This document shows, piece by piece, positions 16,761-24,639 of a DNA stretch of 64,000 bases (position 1 is its first letter; each line of letters begins with the position of its first letter). A model generated the notes under the pieces. That model searched no databases. It was not told the DNA's origin and worked only from the letters and a program-made list of their open reading frames with translations. This stretch comes from an uncultured delta proteobacterium (GTDB lineage: Bacteria > Desulfobacterota > Desulfovibrionia > Desulfovibrionales > Desulfovibrionaceae), in contig CAILNX010000034.1 in NCBI GenBank assembly GCA_903835685.1, forward strand, positions 1 to 64,000. The letters run 5' to 3'. Position numbers and translations under genes: made by a program.

Positions 16761-16787
16761 AAAAAAAGGGAGGCCGGAGCCTCCCTT
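16761..16787 (-). terminator. Terminator of serA
   Basis: On the minus strand a 7-bp GC-rich stem (GGGAGGC/GCCTCCC) with a 4-base loop is followed by seven T residues. It lies 27 bases past the serA stop codon. Confidence 0.88.
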
Positions 16788-16813
16788 GGATGAAACATGA
16801 TCCGGCGATAGGC

Positions 16814-18004
16814 CTAGTAGACCACCCGCTTGACCCCGTCGATCTTCTCCAGGGCCTCCAGGACCTTTTTGCTGGGCCGCTGGTGCACGGTGTACACGGA
16901 CTGCACAAAGGTGGAGAGCTTGCGGGAAGTGTTCTCCCGGATGTTCACGCCCATCTCGCCCAGCACGGTGCCGAACTTGCCGAACATGCCCGGCTTGTCC
17001 TCGTGGGTGATGAACAGGGTGTAAATCTTCTTGCCTTCCTCCTCCACGTTCTCGCCCACGTTCACCGAATTGGCGAAATCACCCCGGCGCAGGTAGTGGG
17101 TGGTGACTTCGGCCACTTCCAGGCTGGTCTTGCGCACGGCGTTGAAGGTGGAGGCCCCCAGGTGGGCGGAGAGCACGATGTTGTCCAGTTCCCGGAGCTT
17201 GCACACAAAGGGCTCGCCCTCTTTCTTGGGCTCCTTCTCGTAGCAGTCCAGGGCCGCACCGCCGATGCGCTTCTCTTTGAGCGCCGCATAGAGCGCGTCC
17301 TCGGACACGTTCTTGCCCCGGGAGGCGTTGATGAGATAGCCGGTGGGCTTCATGAGCTTGAGCTCGCGCGCGCCCACGATGACCTTGGTCCCGCCGGTGT
17401 GCAGGCTGATGAAATCCGAGTCCGTGAAAATCTGGTCGATGTCGTCCACGTACTCCACGTTGGAGTCGATGGCCCGGTACAGGTCGTAGCCGATGGTCTT
17501 CATGCCCAGGGCCCGGGCCTTTTCAGCCAGGCACTGGCCGATGCGGCCGCAGCCGATGATGCCCAGCGTCTTGCCGAAGAGCTCGTTGCCCTGGAAGGGC
17601 TTCTTGTGCCACACGCCCTGCATGAGGGTGGCGTGGGCAAAGGGCACCTTGCGGGCCACGGCGAAAATCAGACCCAGGGCGTGCTCGGCCGTGGCGTTGG
17701 TGTTGCCGTTGGGCGCGAACTTGACAATGACCCCGCACTCCTTGGCCGCCTCCAGGTCGATGTTGTCCACCCCGACCCCGCCCCGGCCCACGATTTTCAG
17801 CTTGCCGTGGTCTTTGGTCCCGGCCTCGATGACCTCGCGGGTGACCTTGGTGGCGCTACGCACGAGTAAGGCGTCGAACTCGCCGATCTCCTTCAGCAGT
17901 TGCTCGGGATCGCGCTTGGCGGTCTCCACCTCGAAATTCTCGGCCTTCAGGTACTCGATGGCCTCGGCGGCCAGGCCGTCATTGGCCAGAATGCGCATTT
18001 TCAT
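16814..18004 (-). CDS. serA: D-3-phosphoglycerate dehydrogenase with ACT domain
   Basis: The 396-aa product is a D-2-hydroxyacid dehydrogenase. It has a catalytic domain entry (NDGLAAEAIEYLK), GRGGVGVDNID, the NAD-binding GCGRIG at residues 151-156, the INASRG motif with the conserved Arg, and LSAHLGAST with the catalytic His. Residues about 322-396 form an ACT domain (YTLFITHEDKPGMFGKFGTVLGEMGVNI), the site of serine feedback in this family. It oxidises 3-phosphoglycerate to 3-phosphohydroxypyruvate in the first step of serine synthesis. The gene lies 9 bases downstream of a class V aminotransferase, an arrangement that fits the next pathway step. Confidence 0.9.
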   Translation of the reverse strand: MKMRILANDGLAAEAIEYLKAENFEVETAKRDPEQLLKEIGEFDALLVRSATKVTREVIEAGTKDHGKLKIVGRGGVGVDNIDLEAAKECGVIVKFAPNGNTNATAEHALGLIFAVARKVPFAHATLMQGVWHKKPFQGNELFGKTLGIIGCGRIGQCLAEKARALGMKTIGYDLYRAIDSNVEYVDDIDQIFTDSDFISLHTGGTKVIVGARELKLMKPTGYLINASRGKNVSEDALYAALKEKRIGGAALDCYEKEPKKEGEPFVCKLRELDNIVLSAHLGASTFNAVRKTSLEVAEVTTHYLRRGDFANSVNVGENVEEEGKKIYTLFITHEDKPGMFGKFGTVLGEMGVNIRENTSRKLSTFVQSVYTVHQRPSKKVLEALEKIDGVKRVVY

Positions 18005-18013
18005 GGGTGACTC

Positions 18014-19150
18014 CTAGGCGCTTATGAGCACGGCTTTTAAGGTCTCAAGATAGGGGGCCAGCATGTCCGGGGTGATGTCGCCCATGTGCCCCACGCGGAA
18101 CACGGCGGGCTTGCCGGCCTCTTCCAGGGCGGTGTTCAGCTTGGCGTAGCCCGGGTCGAAGAGGTAGCCATGCCCGCGCATGGCCTCCTTCACTTCCTTG
18201 AGCTTGGCCCCGGTCATGGCCATGGGGCATTTGACCGTGCTCACCGTGGCCGAGCGGAAGCCCTCCTGGGCGAACGGCTCGTATCCGGGCAGGGTGAGTA
18301 TCCAGGCCTGGACCATGTCCCGCATGACCGCGTGCCGGGCGAAGCGGTTCTCCACCCCTTCCTTGTTCACGATATCCTCGAGCTGCACGTAGAGCTGGTT
18401 GGCCAGGGTGCAGTTGGGCGTGGTCAGGGTCTGGTTCTTCTCGGCCCGGCCGAGCTGGCCGATCAGGTCCGTGGTCAGGCCCCGGTTCTTCACGGTCTTG
18501 GCCTTTTCCACGGCTTCTTTGCTCACGAAGGCGATGCCGAAACCAGCGGGCAGGCCCAGGCTCTTCTGGGTGGAGGTGGAGTACATGGCCGCGCCGGAGG
18601 CAACGATGCAGGTGGGCGCGCCGCCAAAAAGGCTCACCCCGTCCACCAGGGCCATGGCCCCGTGCTTGCGGATCAAGGCGCACGCGGCGGTCATGTCGTT
18701 GGTCACGCCCGTGGAGGTCTCGTTGTGGGTCACGGTGACCACCTGGGGCTTGTGCTCCACCAGGGCCGCTTCCAGCCCGGCCAGGTCAATGGCCCGGCCG
18801 GGCTCGAACTTGAGCTGGGCGTTCTTTTTGCCGTTGACCACGGCCATTTTGTGGTAGAAATCGCCGAAAGCGCCCACGGACACGTTCAGCACGGTCTCGT
18901 TGTCCGCCACCAGGGAACGGATGGAGGCCTCCAGGGCGTTGGAGCCCGACCCGTTGAAAATAATGACCTGGTGGTCGTCGCCCACCTGGGCCACCTTCTT
19001 TAAGTTGGCCATGATGGGCTTGAAACGCTTGGCGTTTTCGGAATCCCGGTGCCCGAACTCGGGCAGGAGCCCGGCCTGGCGGATCTCCGGCCGGACATAG
19101 GTGGGACCGGTGATGAAAAGTTTCAAATCGGCAAAAGGGGTCTGGCTCAT
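18014..19150 (-). CDS. Class V PLP aminotransferase (phosphoserine aminotransferase-like)
   Basis: The 378-aa product begins LFITGPTYVRPEIRQA, as in the alanine-glyoxylate/serine-pyruvate aminotransferase group. The PLP lysine is in STQKSLGLPAG (K196), and VDGVSLFGGAP holds the aspartate that contacts the pyridine nitrogen. It is not the usual SerC sequence, but in several bacteria this class performs phosphoserine transamination, and coupling to serA supports that. An alternative is serine-glyoxylate or alanine-glyoxylate transamination. The 268 bases upstream contain no gene and hold the divergent promoters for this operon and cheX. Confidence 0.8.
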   Translation of the reverse strand: MSQTPFADLKLFITGPTYVRPEIRQAGLLPEFGHRDSENAKRFKPIMANLKKVAQVGDDHQVIIFNGSGSNALEASIRSLVADNETVLNVSVGAFGDFYHKMAVVNGKKNAQLKFEPGRAIDLAGLEAALVEHKPQVVTVTHNETSTGVTNDMTAACALIRKHGAMALVDGVSLFGGAPTCIVASGAAMYSTSTQKSLGLPAGFGIAFVSKEAVEKAKTVKNRGLTTDLIGQLGRAEKNQTLTTPNCTLANQLYVQLEDIVNKEGVENRFARHAVMRDMVQAWILTLPGYEPFAQEGFRSATVSTVKCPMAMTGAKLKEVKEAMRGHGYLFDPGYAKLNTALEEAGKPAVFRVGHMGDITPDMLAPYLETLKAVLISA

Positions 19151-19418
19151 GGGGGGTCGCCCTCCTTACGTAGAGTCCAGGCGCGGGTCCGGTGGGGCCG
19201 GGACCGGCCGGCAGGGTGTGCCATATATCATCTGGACCATGGTGTCCAGAAAGGGCGACGGCCGGGGGAACATCCGACTCAAGCCGCGCAAGAATCACCA
19301 CTCTTTGCCGCCCCTCCCTTGACCGTTGCCGGTGAAAAAAGCTACTTCTCCTCTTCCTCATCCCGATCACAACCTCGGAGGCCTCTTCAAGCGGCCCGGG
19401 GATGACAAGGAGCAAAAC

Positions 19419-19877
19419 ATGGACGTGGAACTGGCCAAACCCTTCATCAAGGCGGTCGTGGACGTGCTGTCCATGATGGCTTTCATCACCCCCAAGGCCG
19501 AACGGCCCTATGTCAAGAAGGGCAACGTGGCCACCGGGGACGTCACCGGCCTGGTGGGCCTCACCGGGTCCAAGGTCGGCAGCGTGTCCATCTCCTTTGA
19601 CAAGGCTTGCGCCATCGCCATCGTCAAGAACATGCTCGGCGACGACATCCAGGACATCATGCAGGACGTGAAGGACGCCGTGGGCGAGATCACCAACATG
19701 GTTTCCGGCCAGGCCCGGGCCGGGCTTTCGGAAATGGGCATCTCCATGCAGGGATCGACGCCCACGGTCATCATCGGGGACAATCACACCATCGCCCATG
19801 TGACCAATGCGCCCATCATGGCCATCCCCTTCACCACCGAAGCCGGAAATTTCACCATCGAATTCTGTTTCGAGTAA
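19419..19877 (+). CDS. cheX: CheX-type chemotaxis phosphatase
   Basis: ATG at 19419 follows AAGGAGCAAAAC; an upstream in-frame start at 19326 is poor. The 152-aa product has the CheC/CheX fold marks: the core LVGLTGSKVGSVSISFDKACAIAIVKNML, then DVKDAVGEITNMVSGQARAGL, in which the E-I-T-N-M helix carries the catalytic E..N pair of CheX phosphatases. CheX dephosphorylates CheY-P. The next gene encodes a receiver domain protein, a plausible substrate or partner. Confidence 0.85.
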   Translation: MDVELAKPFIKAVVDVLSMMAFITPKAERPYVKKGNVATGDVTGLVGLTGSKVGSVSISFDKACAIAIVKNMLGDDIQDIMQDVKDAVGEITNMVSGQARAGLSEMGISMQGSTPTVIIGDNHTIAHVTNAPIMAIPFTTEAGNFTIEFCFE

Positions 19878-19942
19878 CGATCCAAGAATGACCGCCGGGT
19901 CGCGAAAGCGGCCGGGCTCAAAGCTACGGGAGGCGTCCCCCC

Positions 19943-21547
19943 ATGGAAAAATTGAGCGGTTTCAGAGAGAAGGACTATCTCGAACAGGTCACTCTGCTCT
20001 ATGAGATCGACAAGGCCAAGGATACGGCCGCCCTGCCCGAACTCATGGACCTGTTCATGAACCCCACCCGCGACCAAGCCGTGGACCGCATGGTGGTCAA
20101 CGCCCTGCACGCGATCCTGGCCACCAGTCCGCAAGCCACCATCGAGGGCCTGGCCTCGCCCCATCCCGGGGTGCGCACCCTCTGCGTGCAGGTGTCCGGC
20201 GAATCCCGTTTTCCCGAGGCCACCCCGGCCCTCTTGAAGCTCATCGAGACCGAGACCGACCAGGACTTCGTGTACGAGGTGCTCACGGCCCTGTCCCGGA
20301 TCAAGACCCCGGAAGGTCTGCCCTCGTTCCGCAAACACATGACCTCGGAAGAACCGTACATCTCCACCCTGTGCGTCTCCATGCTCGGCACGTACAAGGA
20401 CGCCGAGAGCGTCCCGGCCCTGGTGGCCATGCTGAACGACAGCGACTCGGACACGCGATACGAACAGTGCGACCTGTCCACCTGGGAGGTGGTCAAGGCC
20501 CTGGCGGCCATCGGCACGGACGAGGCCCTGGCCAGCATCACCGCCAAGCTGCGCCACAGAAACCCCACGGTGCGCCGGATCATCACCGACTGCCTGACCG
20601 CCATGGGCGAGAGGCCCATCCCCTTCCTGGCCCAGGCCTTCGCCCAGAAGGCCGCGGACACCGCAGCCGTGGACCAGCAGACCCTGGCGGCCAACGTCCT
20701 GGGCTTCATCGGCCACAAGAAAGGGGCCGACGTCCTGGTGGCGGCCATCGACCGAGGCGTCGTCGAACACGCAAACGTCAAATACGCGGTGTACGAGGCC
20801 CTGGGCCGCATCGGGAGCATGAAGGGCGTCATCTGCCTCATGGACGGCTTGGACGAGAGTGACGAACTCATCCTCATGGCCGTGGTCACGGCCCTGGACC
20901 GGCACGTGAACCCGGGCATCCTGAAAAATCTCACCGGCCGCCTGGCCGCCAGGGGGCCAGTGGCCGATCAGTTGGCCAGGGCCGTGGCCTCGGCCAGGGC
21001 CTTGAACATTTTCACCGGGCTGTACGCAGACCCGGCCATGGCCGAAATCCTGGTGAACGCCGTGTGCCTGTCCAAGGACCCAGTGGTCGTGGAGGCCTTC
21101 CGCGAGGCCCTCTCCGCCCTGGGCACGGACCAGGCCAAGGCCCATGCGGCCAAACTCCCGGACGTGACCGCCAAGGCCGGGGCCAAGAAGGCCATTGCCG
21201 CTGACGACTCCAAGTCCATGCTGGCCCTGTACCGCAACATCCTGACCGACCTGGGCGTGACCCCGCTCACGGCCACCAACGGCCAGGAGGCCGTGGACCA
21301 CCTGGACCAGGGCGAGGTCCCGGATCTGGTCATCACGGACATGAACATGCCGGTCATGGACGGCATGGAGTTGACCAACAAGATCCGGTCCACCCCGGGA
21401 CTGGAGGCCGTGCCCATCATCATGGTCACTACCGAGTCCGAGGGGTCCCAGCGCGAGATGGCCGCCAAGGCCGGGGTCACGGATTTTTTGACCAAGCCCT
21501 TCAAGCCCGCCCAACTGGCCGAACTGGTGCGCAAGTACCTGGGCTGA
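19943..21547 (+). CDS. HEAT-repeat protein with C-terminal response-regulator receiver domain
   Basis: The 534-aa product starts at ATG 19943. Residues about 20-400 are repeating helical units of HEAT/PBS-lyase type (for example KAAPELMDLF-like and EALASITAKLRHRNPTVRRIITDCL segments). Residues about 415-534 are a receiver domain: acidic pocket AADDSKSM, phosphoacceptor Asp in DLVITDMNMPVMDG, switch residue in VTTESEG, and the Lys in FLTKPFKPAQL. It would be phosphorylated by a histidine kinase and dephosphorylated perhaps by the adjacent CheX. The HEAT scaffold suggests protein-protein interactions. No output DNA-binding or enzyme domain is present. Confidence 0.85.
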   Translation: MEKLSGFREKDYLEQVTLLYEIDKAKDTAALPELMDLFMNPTRDQAVDRMVVNALHAILATSPQATIEGLASPHPGVRTLCVQVSGESRFPEATPALLKLIETETDQDFVYEVLTALSRIKTPEGLPSFRKHMTSEEPYISTLCVSMLGTYKDAESVPALVAMLNDSDSDTRYEQCDLSTWEVVKALAAIGTDEALASITAKLRHRNPTVRRIITDCLTAMGERPIPFLAQAFAQKAADTAAVDQQTLAANVLGFIGHKKGADVLVAAIDRGVVEHANVKYAVYEALGRIGSMKGVICLMDGLDESDELILMAVVTALDRHVNPGILKNLTGRLAARGPVADQLARAVASARALNIFTGLYADPAMAEILVNAVCLSKDPVVVEAFREALSALGTDQAKAHAAKLPDVTAKAGAKKAIAADDSKSMLALYRNILTDLGVTPLTATNGQEAVDHLDQGEVPDLVITDMNMPVMDGMELTNKIRSTPGLEAVPIIMVTTESEGSQREMAAKAGVTDFLTKPFKPAQLAELVRKYLG

Positions 21548-21570
21548 TCCCCCTTCCCCGTCCTTTTTCC

Positions 21571-21609
21571 GCCCCGGACCCTCGCGAGGGTCCGGGGCCA
21601 TCGATTTTT
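21571..21609 (+). terminator. Terminator of the cheX operon
   Basis: A near-perfect palindrome of about 13 bp per arm (GCCCCGGACCCTC/GAGGGTCCGGGGC) is followed after a few bases by TTTTT. It starts about 24 bases after the receiver gene stop. Confidence 0.75.
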
Positions 21610-21707
21610 GGCCCCCGGCTTGACATGCGGCCCTGAACGCGCCATCAGTTCGTAATACGCCGTCCAGCCCCTTGGGCGGAGCAAACCCGCCAGCCGGGAG
21701 GACCGCC

Positions 21708-21965
21708 ATGACCAGAAAGGTCAAATCCGTCAGGGTTCCCAGGGAACTGGAGAGCCTCAACCTTTCAGCCCTGATCCGGGAATGCGAGGCCTATCTGCGG
21801 GACATCGAGTCCGCCACCCTGCTGAAAGCCCAGGGCAACAAGGAGGCGGCCGAGGCCCTGCTGCGCACCCGCCACCACGACCTGGGCCGCAAGGTGGGCA
21901 AGATGGTCTGGACCGCCCGGGTGGAGTTCCACAAGCGCCAGGAAGCCGAGGCTGGCGTTCCTTGA
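21708..21965 (+). CDS. Hypothetical 85-aa protein
   Basis: The ATG at 21708 follows GGGAGGACCGCC and is preferred over an ATG at 21672. The protein is basic at its start (MTRKVKSVRVPRELESLNL) and helical, with a repeated R/K-E-x-A pattern (AYLRDIESATLLKAQGNKEAAEALLRT). I recognise no family. It stands alone between two transcription units. Confidence 0.6.
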   Translation: MTRKVKSVRVPRELESLNLSALIRECEAYLRDIESATLLKAQGNKEAAEALLRTRHHDLGRKVGKMVWTARVEFHKRQEAEAGVP

Positions 21966-21977
21966 TGAAACCGGGTC

Positions 21978-22010
21978 AGAAGAAAGAATAAGAATTATTA
22001 TTTCAAATTG
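21978..22010. repeat. AT-rich dispersed element copy
   Basis: An AT-rich patch in otherwise GC-rich DNA, sharing AGAATAAGAATTATTA with the copy at 39.06 kb. It lies in the 150-base gap before larE. Unlike the 24.57, 32.92 and 39.05 kb copies, it has no CAAG/CTTG ends. Confidence 0.4.
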
Positions 22011-22115
22011 TTGCGCACCCGCGAAAGACATGGCCAACTCCTGAATCCGACCCGAGCGTTGCATCCTCGAATTTCGTTGCTATCATGACCGTGCAGGACC
22101 AGAACAAACCTTCGC

Positions 22116-22868
22116 ATGAACACCCTTTTCACCCCCCTTCTTGAGCGCCTGCGCGCTATCGGCCCGCTGGTGGCCGCCTTTTCCGGCGGGGTGGACAGCA
22201 CCCTGCTGGTGCGCGCGGCGTCTCAGGCCTTGGGGCCTGACCTCCTGGCCGTGACCGCGGCCACGGAATTCACCCCGGCCCGGGACCTGGACCTGGCCCG
22301 GGACAAGGCCCGGCTCCTGGGCCTGGGCCACGAGGTCCTGGAACTTTCCGTGCTGGCCGACCCCCAGGTGGCGGCCAATCCCCCCCGGCGCTGCTATCAC
22401 TGCAAGCGGCTCATCTTTTCCGCCATCAAGGAGCGCTTCCCGGGCCTGCCCCTGGTGGACGGGACCAATGCCGACGACGACCCGGCCCGGCCCGGCCTGG
22501 TGGCCCTGGCCGAACTGGGGGTGATCTCCCCGCTCAAGGACTGCGGCCTGGTCAAGGCCGAGGTCCGGCGGCTCTCGGCCTGGCTCGGCCTGCCCGGGTT
22601 CGACGCGCCCTCCAACAGTTGCCTGGCCACCCGGCTTTTGCCCGGCCAGACCATCACCCGGGCCGAACTCGGCCGGGTGGAGGCCCTGGAAGAGGCCTTG
22701 CGCGCGCTCGGACTTGAGGATATCCGGGCCAGGAACCAGGGCGCACATCTGCGCCTGGAGGTCCAGGCCCGGGACCTGCCCCTGGCCCGGGACCTGCTGC
22801 CCGACATCAAGACCCAGGCTGGGGGCATCGGCTTCACATCCGTCAGCCTGGCCGAGAGGAACCCATGA
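22116..22868 (+). CDS. larE: LarE, ATP-dependent sacrificial sulfur transferase
   Basis: The 250-aa product has the PP-loop SGGVDST at residues 23-29 near the N-terminus, RCYHCKR, and SNSCLATRLLPGQ, whose Cys is the sulfur-donor position in sacrificial LarE proteins. LarE adenylates and then thiolates the biscarboxylated pyridinium made by LarB. The result is the dithiocarboxylate that LarC nickelates for the lactate racemase pincer cofactor. The stop overlaps the larB start by four bases. The only Cys near that position is the single one in SNSCLATR, so the sacrificial rather than the Fe-S type is more likely. Confidence 0.9.
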   Translation: MNTLFTPLLERLRAIGPLVAAFSGGVDSTLLVRAASQALGPDLLAVTAATEFTPARDLDLARDKARLLGLGHEVLELSVLADPQVAANPPRRCYHCKRLIFSAIKERFPGLPLVDGTNADDDPARPGLVALAELGVISPLKDCGLVKAEVRRLSAWLGLPGFDAPSNSCLATRLLPGQTITRAELGRVEALEEALRALGLEDIRARNQGAHLRLEVQARDLPLARDLLPDIKTQAGGIGFTSVSLAERNP

Positions 22869-23617
22869 ATTTCGATCAAATGCTGGACGACTTCAAGGCC
22901 GGCGGGCTGTCCCGCGAAGACCTGAAAAAGGTCCTGATGGAGAAGACCTATACGGACATCGGCCTGGCCAAGCTGGACACCCACCGCTGCCAGCGCCGGG
23001 GCTTTCCCGAGGTGGTCTACTGCCGGGACAAGACGCCTGAGCAGGTGGAGCTCATCTTCGTGGAGATGAGCCGCCGGGACAGCCGCATCCTGGGCACCAA
23101 GGCCACACCCGAGCAGTACGAGCGCCTGCGGCCGCTGCTTTCCGTCACCTACGACCCGGTCTCCCGGCTCCTGGTCCACGCCCGCACGGACATGCCCGGG
23201 CGCGGCAAGGTGGTGGTCATCAGCGCCGGGACCTCGGACCTGCCCATTGCCGAGGAAGCGGCCCAGACCGCCGAGTTTCTGGGCAGCAACGTGCTGCGCC
23301 ATTTCGACTGCGGGGTGGCCGGCATCCACCGGCTGCTGGCCGTGACCGGAGAGTTCGCCGACGCCGGGGCCGTGGTGGCCGTGGCCGGAATGGACGGGGC
23401 CTTGCCCACGGTGGCTGCCGGACTCACGGCCAAGCCGGTCATCGCCGTGCCCACCAGCGTGGGCTACGGGGCCAGCTTCCAGGGCCTGGCCGCGCTGCTG
23501 ACCATGCTGAACACCTGTTCACCCGGGGTAGCCGTGGTGAACATCGACAACGGGTTCGGCGCAGGCTACCTGGCCAACCAGATCAACCTCCAGTCCCTGC
23601 CCCAGGCCAAAGGCTAG
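22865..23617 (+). CDS. larB: LarB, pyridinium-3,5-biscarboxylic acid mononucleotide synthase
   Basis: The 250-aa product begins with a short helical region and contains LDTHRCQRRGFPEVVYCRDKTPEQ and a C-terminal AIR-carboxylase-like domain: SAGTSDLPIAEEAAQTAEFLG, FDCGVAGIHRLL, and LNTCSPGVAVVNIDNGFGAG with the catalytic Cys region. LarB carboxylates nicotinic acid adenine dinucleotide to start the nickel-pincer cofactor. Coupling with larE is by overlap; larC begins three bases after the stop. Confidence 0.92.
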   Translation: MNFDQMLDDFKAGGLSREDLKKVLMEKTYTDIGLAKLDTHRCQRRGFPEVVYCRDKTPEQVELIFVEMSRRDSRILGTKATPEQYERLRPLLSVTYDPVSRLLVHARTDMPGRGKVVVISAGTSDLPIAEEAAQTAEFLGSNVLRHFDCGVAGIHRLLAVTGEFADAGAVVAVAGMDGALPTVAAGLTAKPVIAVPTSVGYGASFQGLAALLTMLNTCSPGVAVVNIDNGFGAGYLANQINLQSLPQAKG

Positions 23618-23620
23618 CGC

Positions 23621-24592
23621 ATGCACCATCATCATGGACAGGGCGGGGGACACGGCGGGGCCGCGCCCCGCGAGGTCGGCCGCCACGCCATCCGCGACCC
23701 GCACCACGGCGGCCAGGGCCGCCACAGCCAGGCCGAGCCCCTGGGCCGCCGTGATGTGGACCCCAACGAACCCTTGAGCAGCGACCCGGGCTTGAGCCAC
23801 ATTGAGCACGGCCCGGACCTGCGATCCGGCTCGGCCTCGACCCTGTACCTGGACTGCGCCCTGGGCGTGAGCGGGGACATGCTCCTGGCCGCCCTGGCCC
23901 ATGCGGGCGATCTTTTCGAGCCCCTGCGCGCGGCCCTGGCCACCCTGCCCCTGGACGCCTACACCCTGGAATTTTCGGAAAAACGCGTGGCCGGGCTGGC
24001 CACCCGCCATGTGGAGGTGATCCAGACCAAACCCCAGCCCCTGCGCCATCTCCCGGACTTGATCGACATCGTGGACAAAAGCGGCCTGTCCGCCGGGCTG
24101 AAAGTCCGGGCCGCCCAGGTCTTCACCCTCCTGGGCCAGGCCGAGGCCACGGTGCACGGCCTGCCCCTGGGTGAGGTGCATTTCCACGAGATCGGGGCCG
24201 TGGACACCATCGTGGACGTGGTCGGGGTGCTCTGGCTGGTGGAGGCCCTGGCCCCGGCCCGGATCATGGCCTCGGCCGTGAACCTGGGCTCGGGATTCGT
24301 GCGCATGGACCACGGGACCCTGCCGGTCCCGGCCCCGGCCGTGGCCGAACTGGCCAAGGGCCTGGCCGTGTTCTCCACGGACTTGGGGATGGAGGCGGCC
24401 ACGCCCACGGGCATGGCCCTGATCAAATACCTGGTCCAGAATTTCGGGCCTTTGCCCCTGGGCCGCATGCTGGCCGTGGGCGTGGGCTCGGGCGGCCGCT
24501 CCTCGGACGAGAGGCCGACCTTTTTGCGGGCCTTCCTGCTGGAAAACCTGGACGTGACCAATAACGGGGCAACAAGTTCAATTTATTTATAA
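23621..24592 (+). CDS. larC: LarC nickel insertion protein, C-terminal domain missing
   Basis: The 323-aa product has a His-rich N-terminal extension of about 70 residues (MHHHHGQGGGHGG..., with repeated HH and HG), probably a nickel store. LarC proper starts at STLYLDCALGVSGDML and includes the conserved GEVHFHEIGAVDTIVDVVG. The frame then stops after LENLDVTNNGATSSIYL, so the LarC2 domain of about 120-150 residues is absent. The stop falls in an AT-rich palindrome (24573-24604) followed by htrA. Known LarC proteins need LarC2 for nickel-cytidylyl chemistry, so this copy may be inactive or split from a distant LarC2. Confidence 0.8.
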   Translation: MHHHHGQGGGHGGAAPREVGRHAIRDPHHGGQGRHSQAEPLGRRDVDPNEPLSSDPGLSHIEHGPDLRSGSASTLYLDCALGVSGDMLLAALAHAGDLFEPLRAALATLPLDAYTLEFSEKRVAGLATRHVEVIQTKPQPLRHLPDLIDIVDKSGLSAGLKVRAAQVFTLLGQAEATVHGLPLGEVHFHEIGAVDTIVDVVGVLWLVEALAPARIMASAVNLGSGFVRMDHGTLPVPAPAVAELAKGLAVFSTDLGMEAATPTGMALIKYLVQNFGPLPLGRMLAVGVGSGGRSSDERPTFLRAFLLENLDVTNNGATSSIYL

Positions 24593-24604
24593 TTTGTTTT
24601 CTTG
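24573..24604. repeat. AT-rich CAAG...CTTG element at the larC end
   Basis: A 32-base AT-rich segment begins CAAG and ends CTTG, the same frame length and ends as the copy at 32919-32950. It overlaps the last codons and stop of larC, so its arrival may have truncated the gene. Confidence 0.45.
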
Positions 24605-24639
24605 GTTTTCTGGTCGCGCCCCTGAACGGAGCAAACCCC

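Noticed and set aside
19784-21760. 658-codon minus-strand frame opposite the HEAT-receiver gene
   Set aside because: It is antisense to a clear gene and has the low-information composition of a shadow frame.
23621-24592. Programmed frameshift joining larC1 and larC2
   Set aside because: No LarC2-like sequence appears in any frame before htrA, so the missing domain is not simply shifted.
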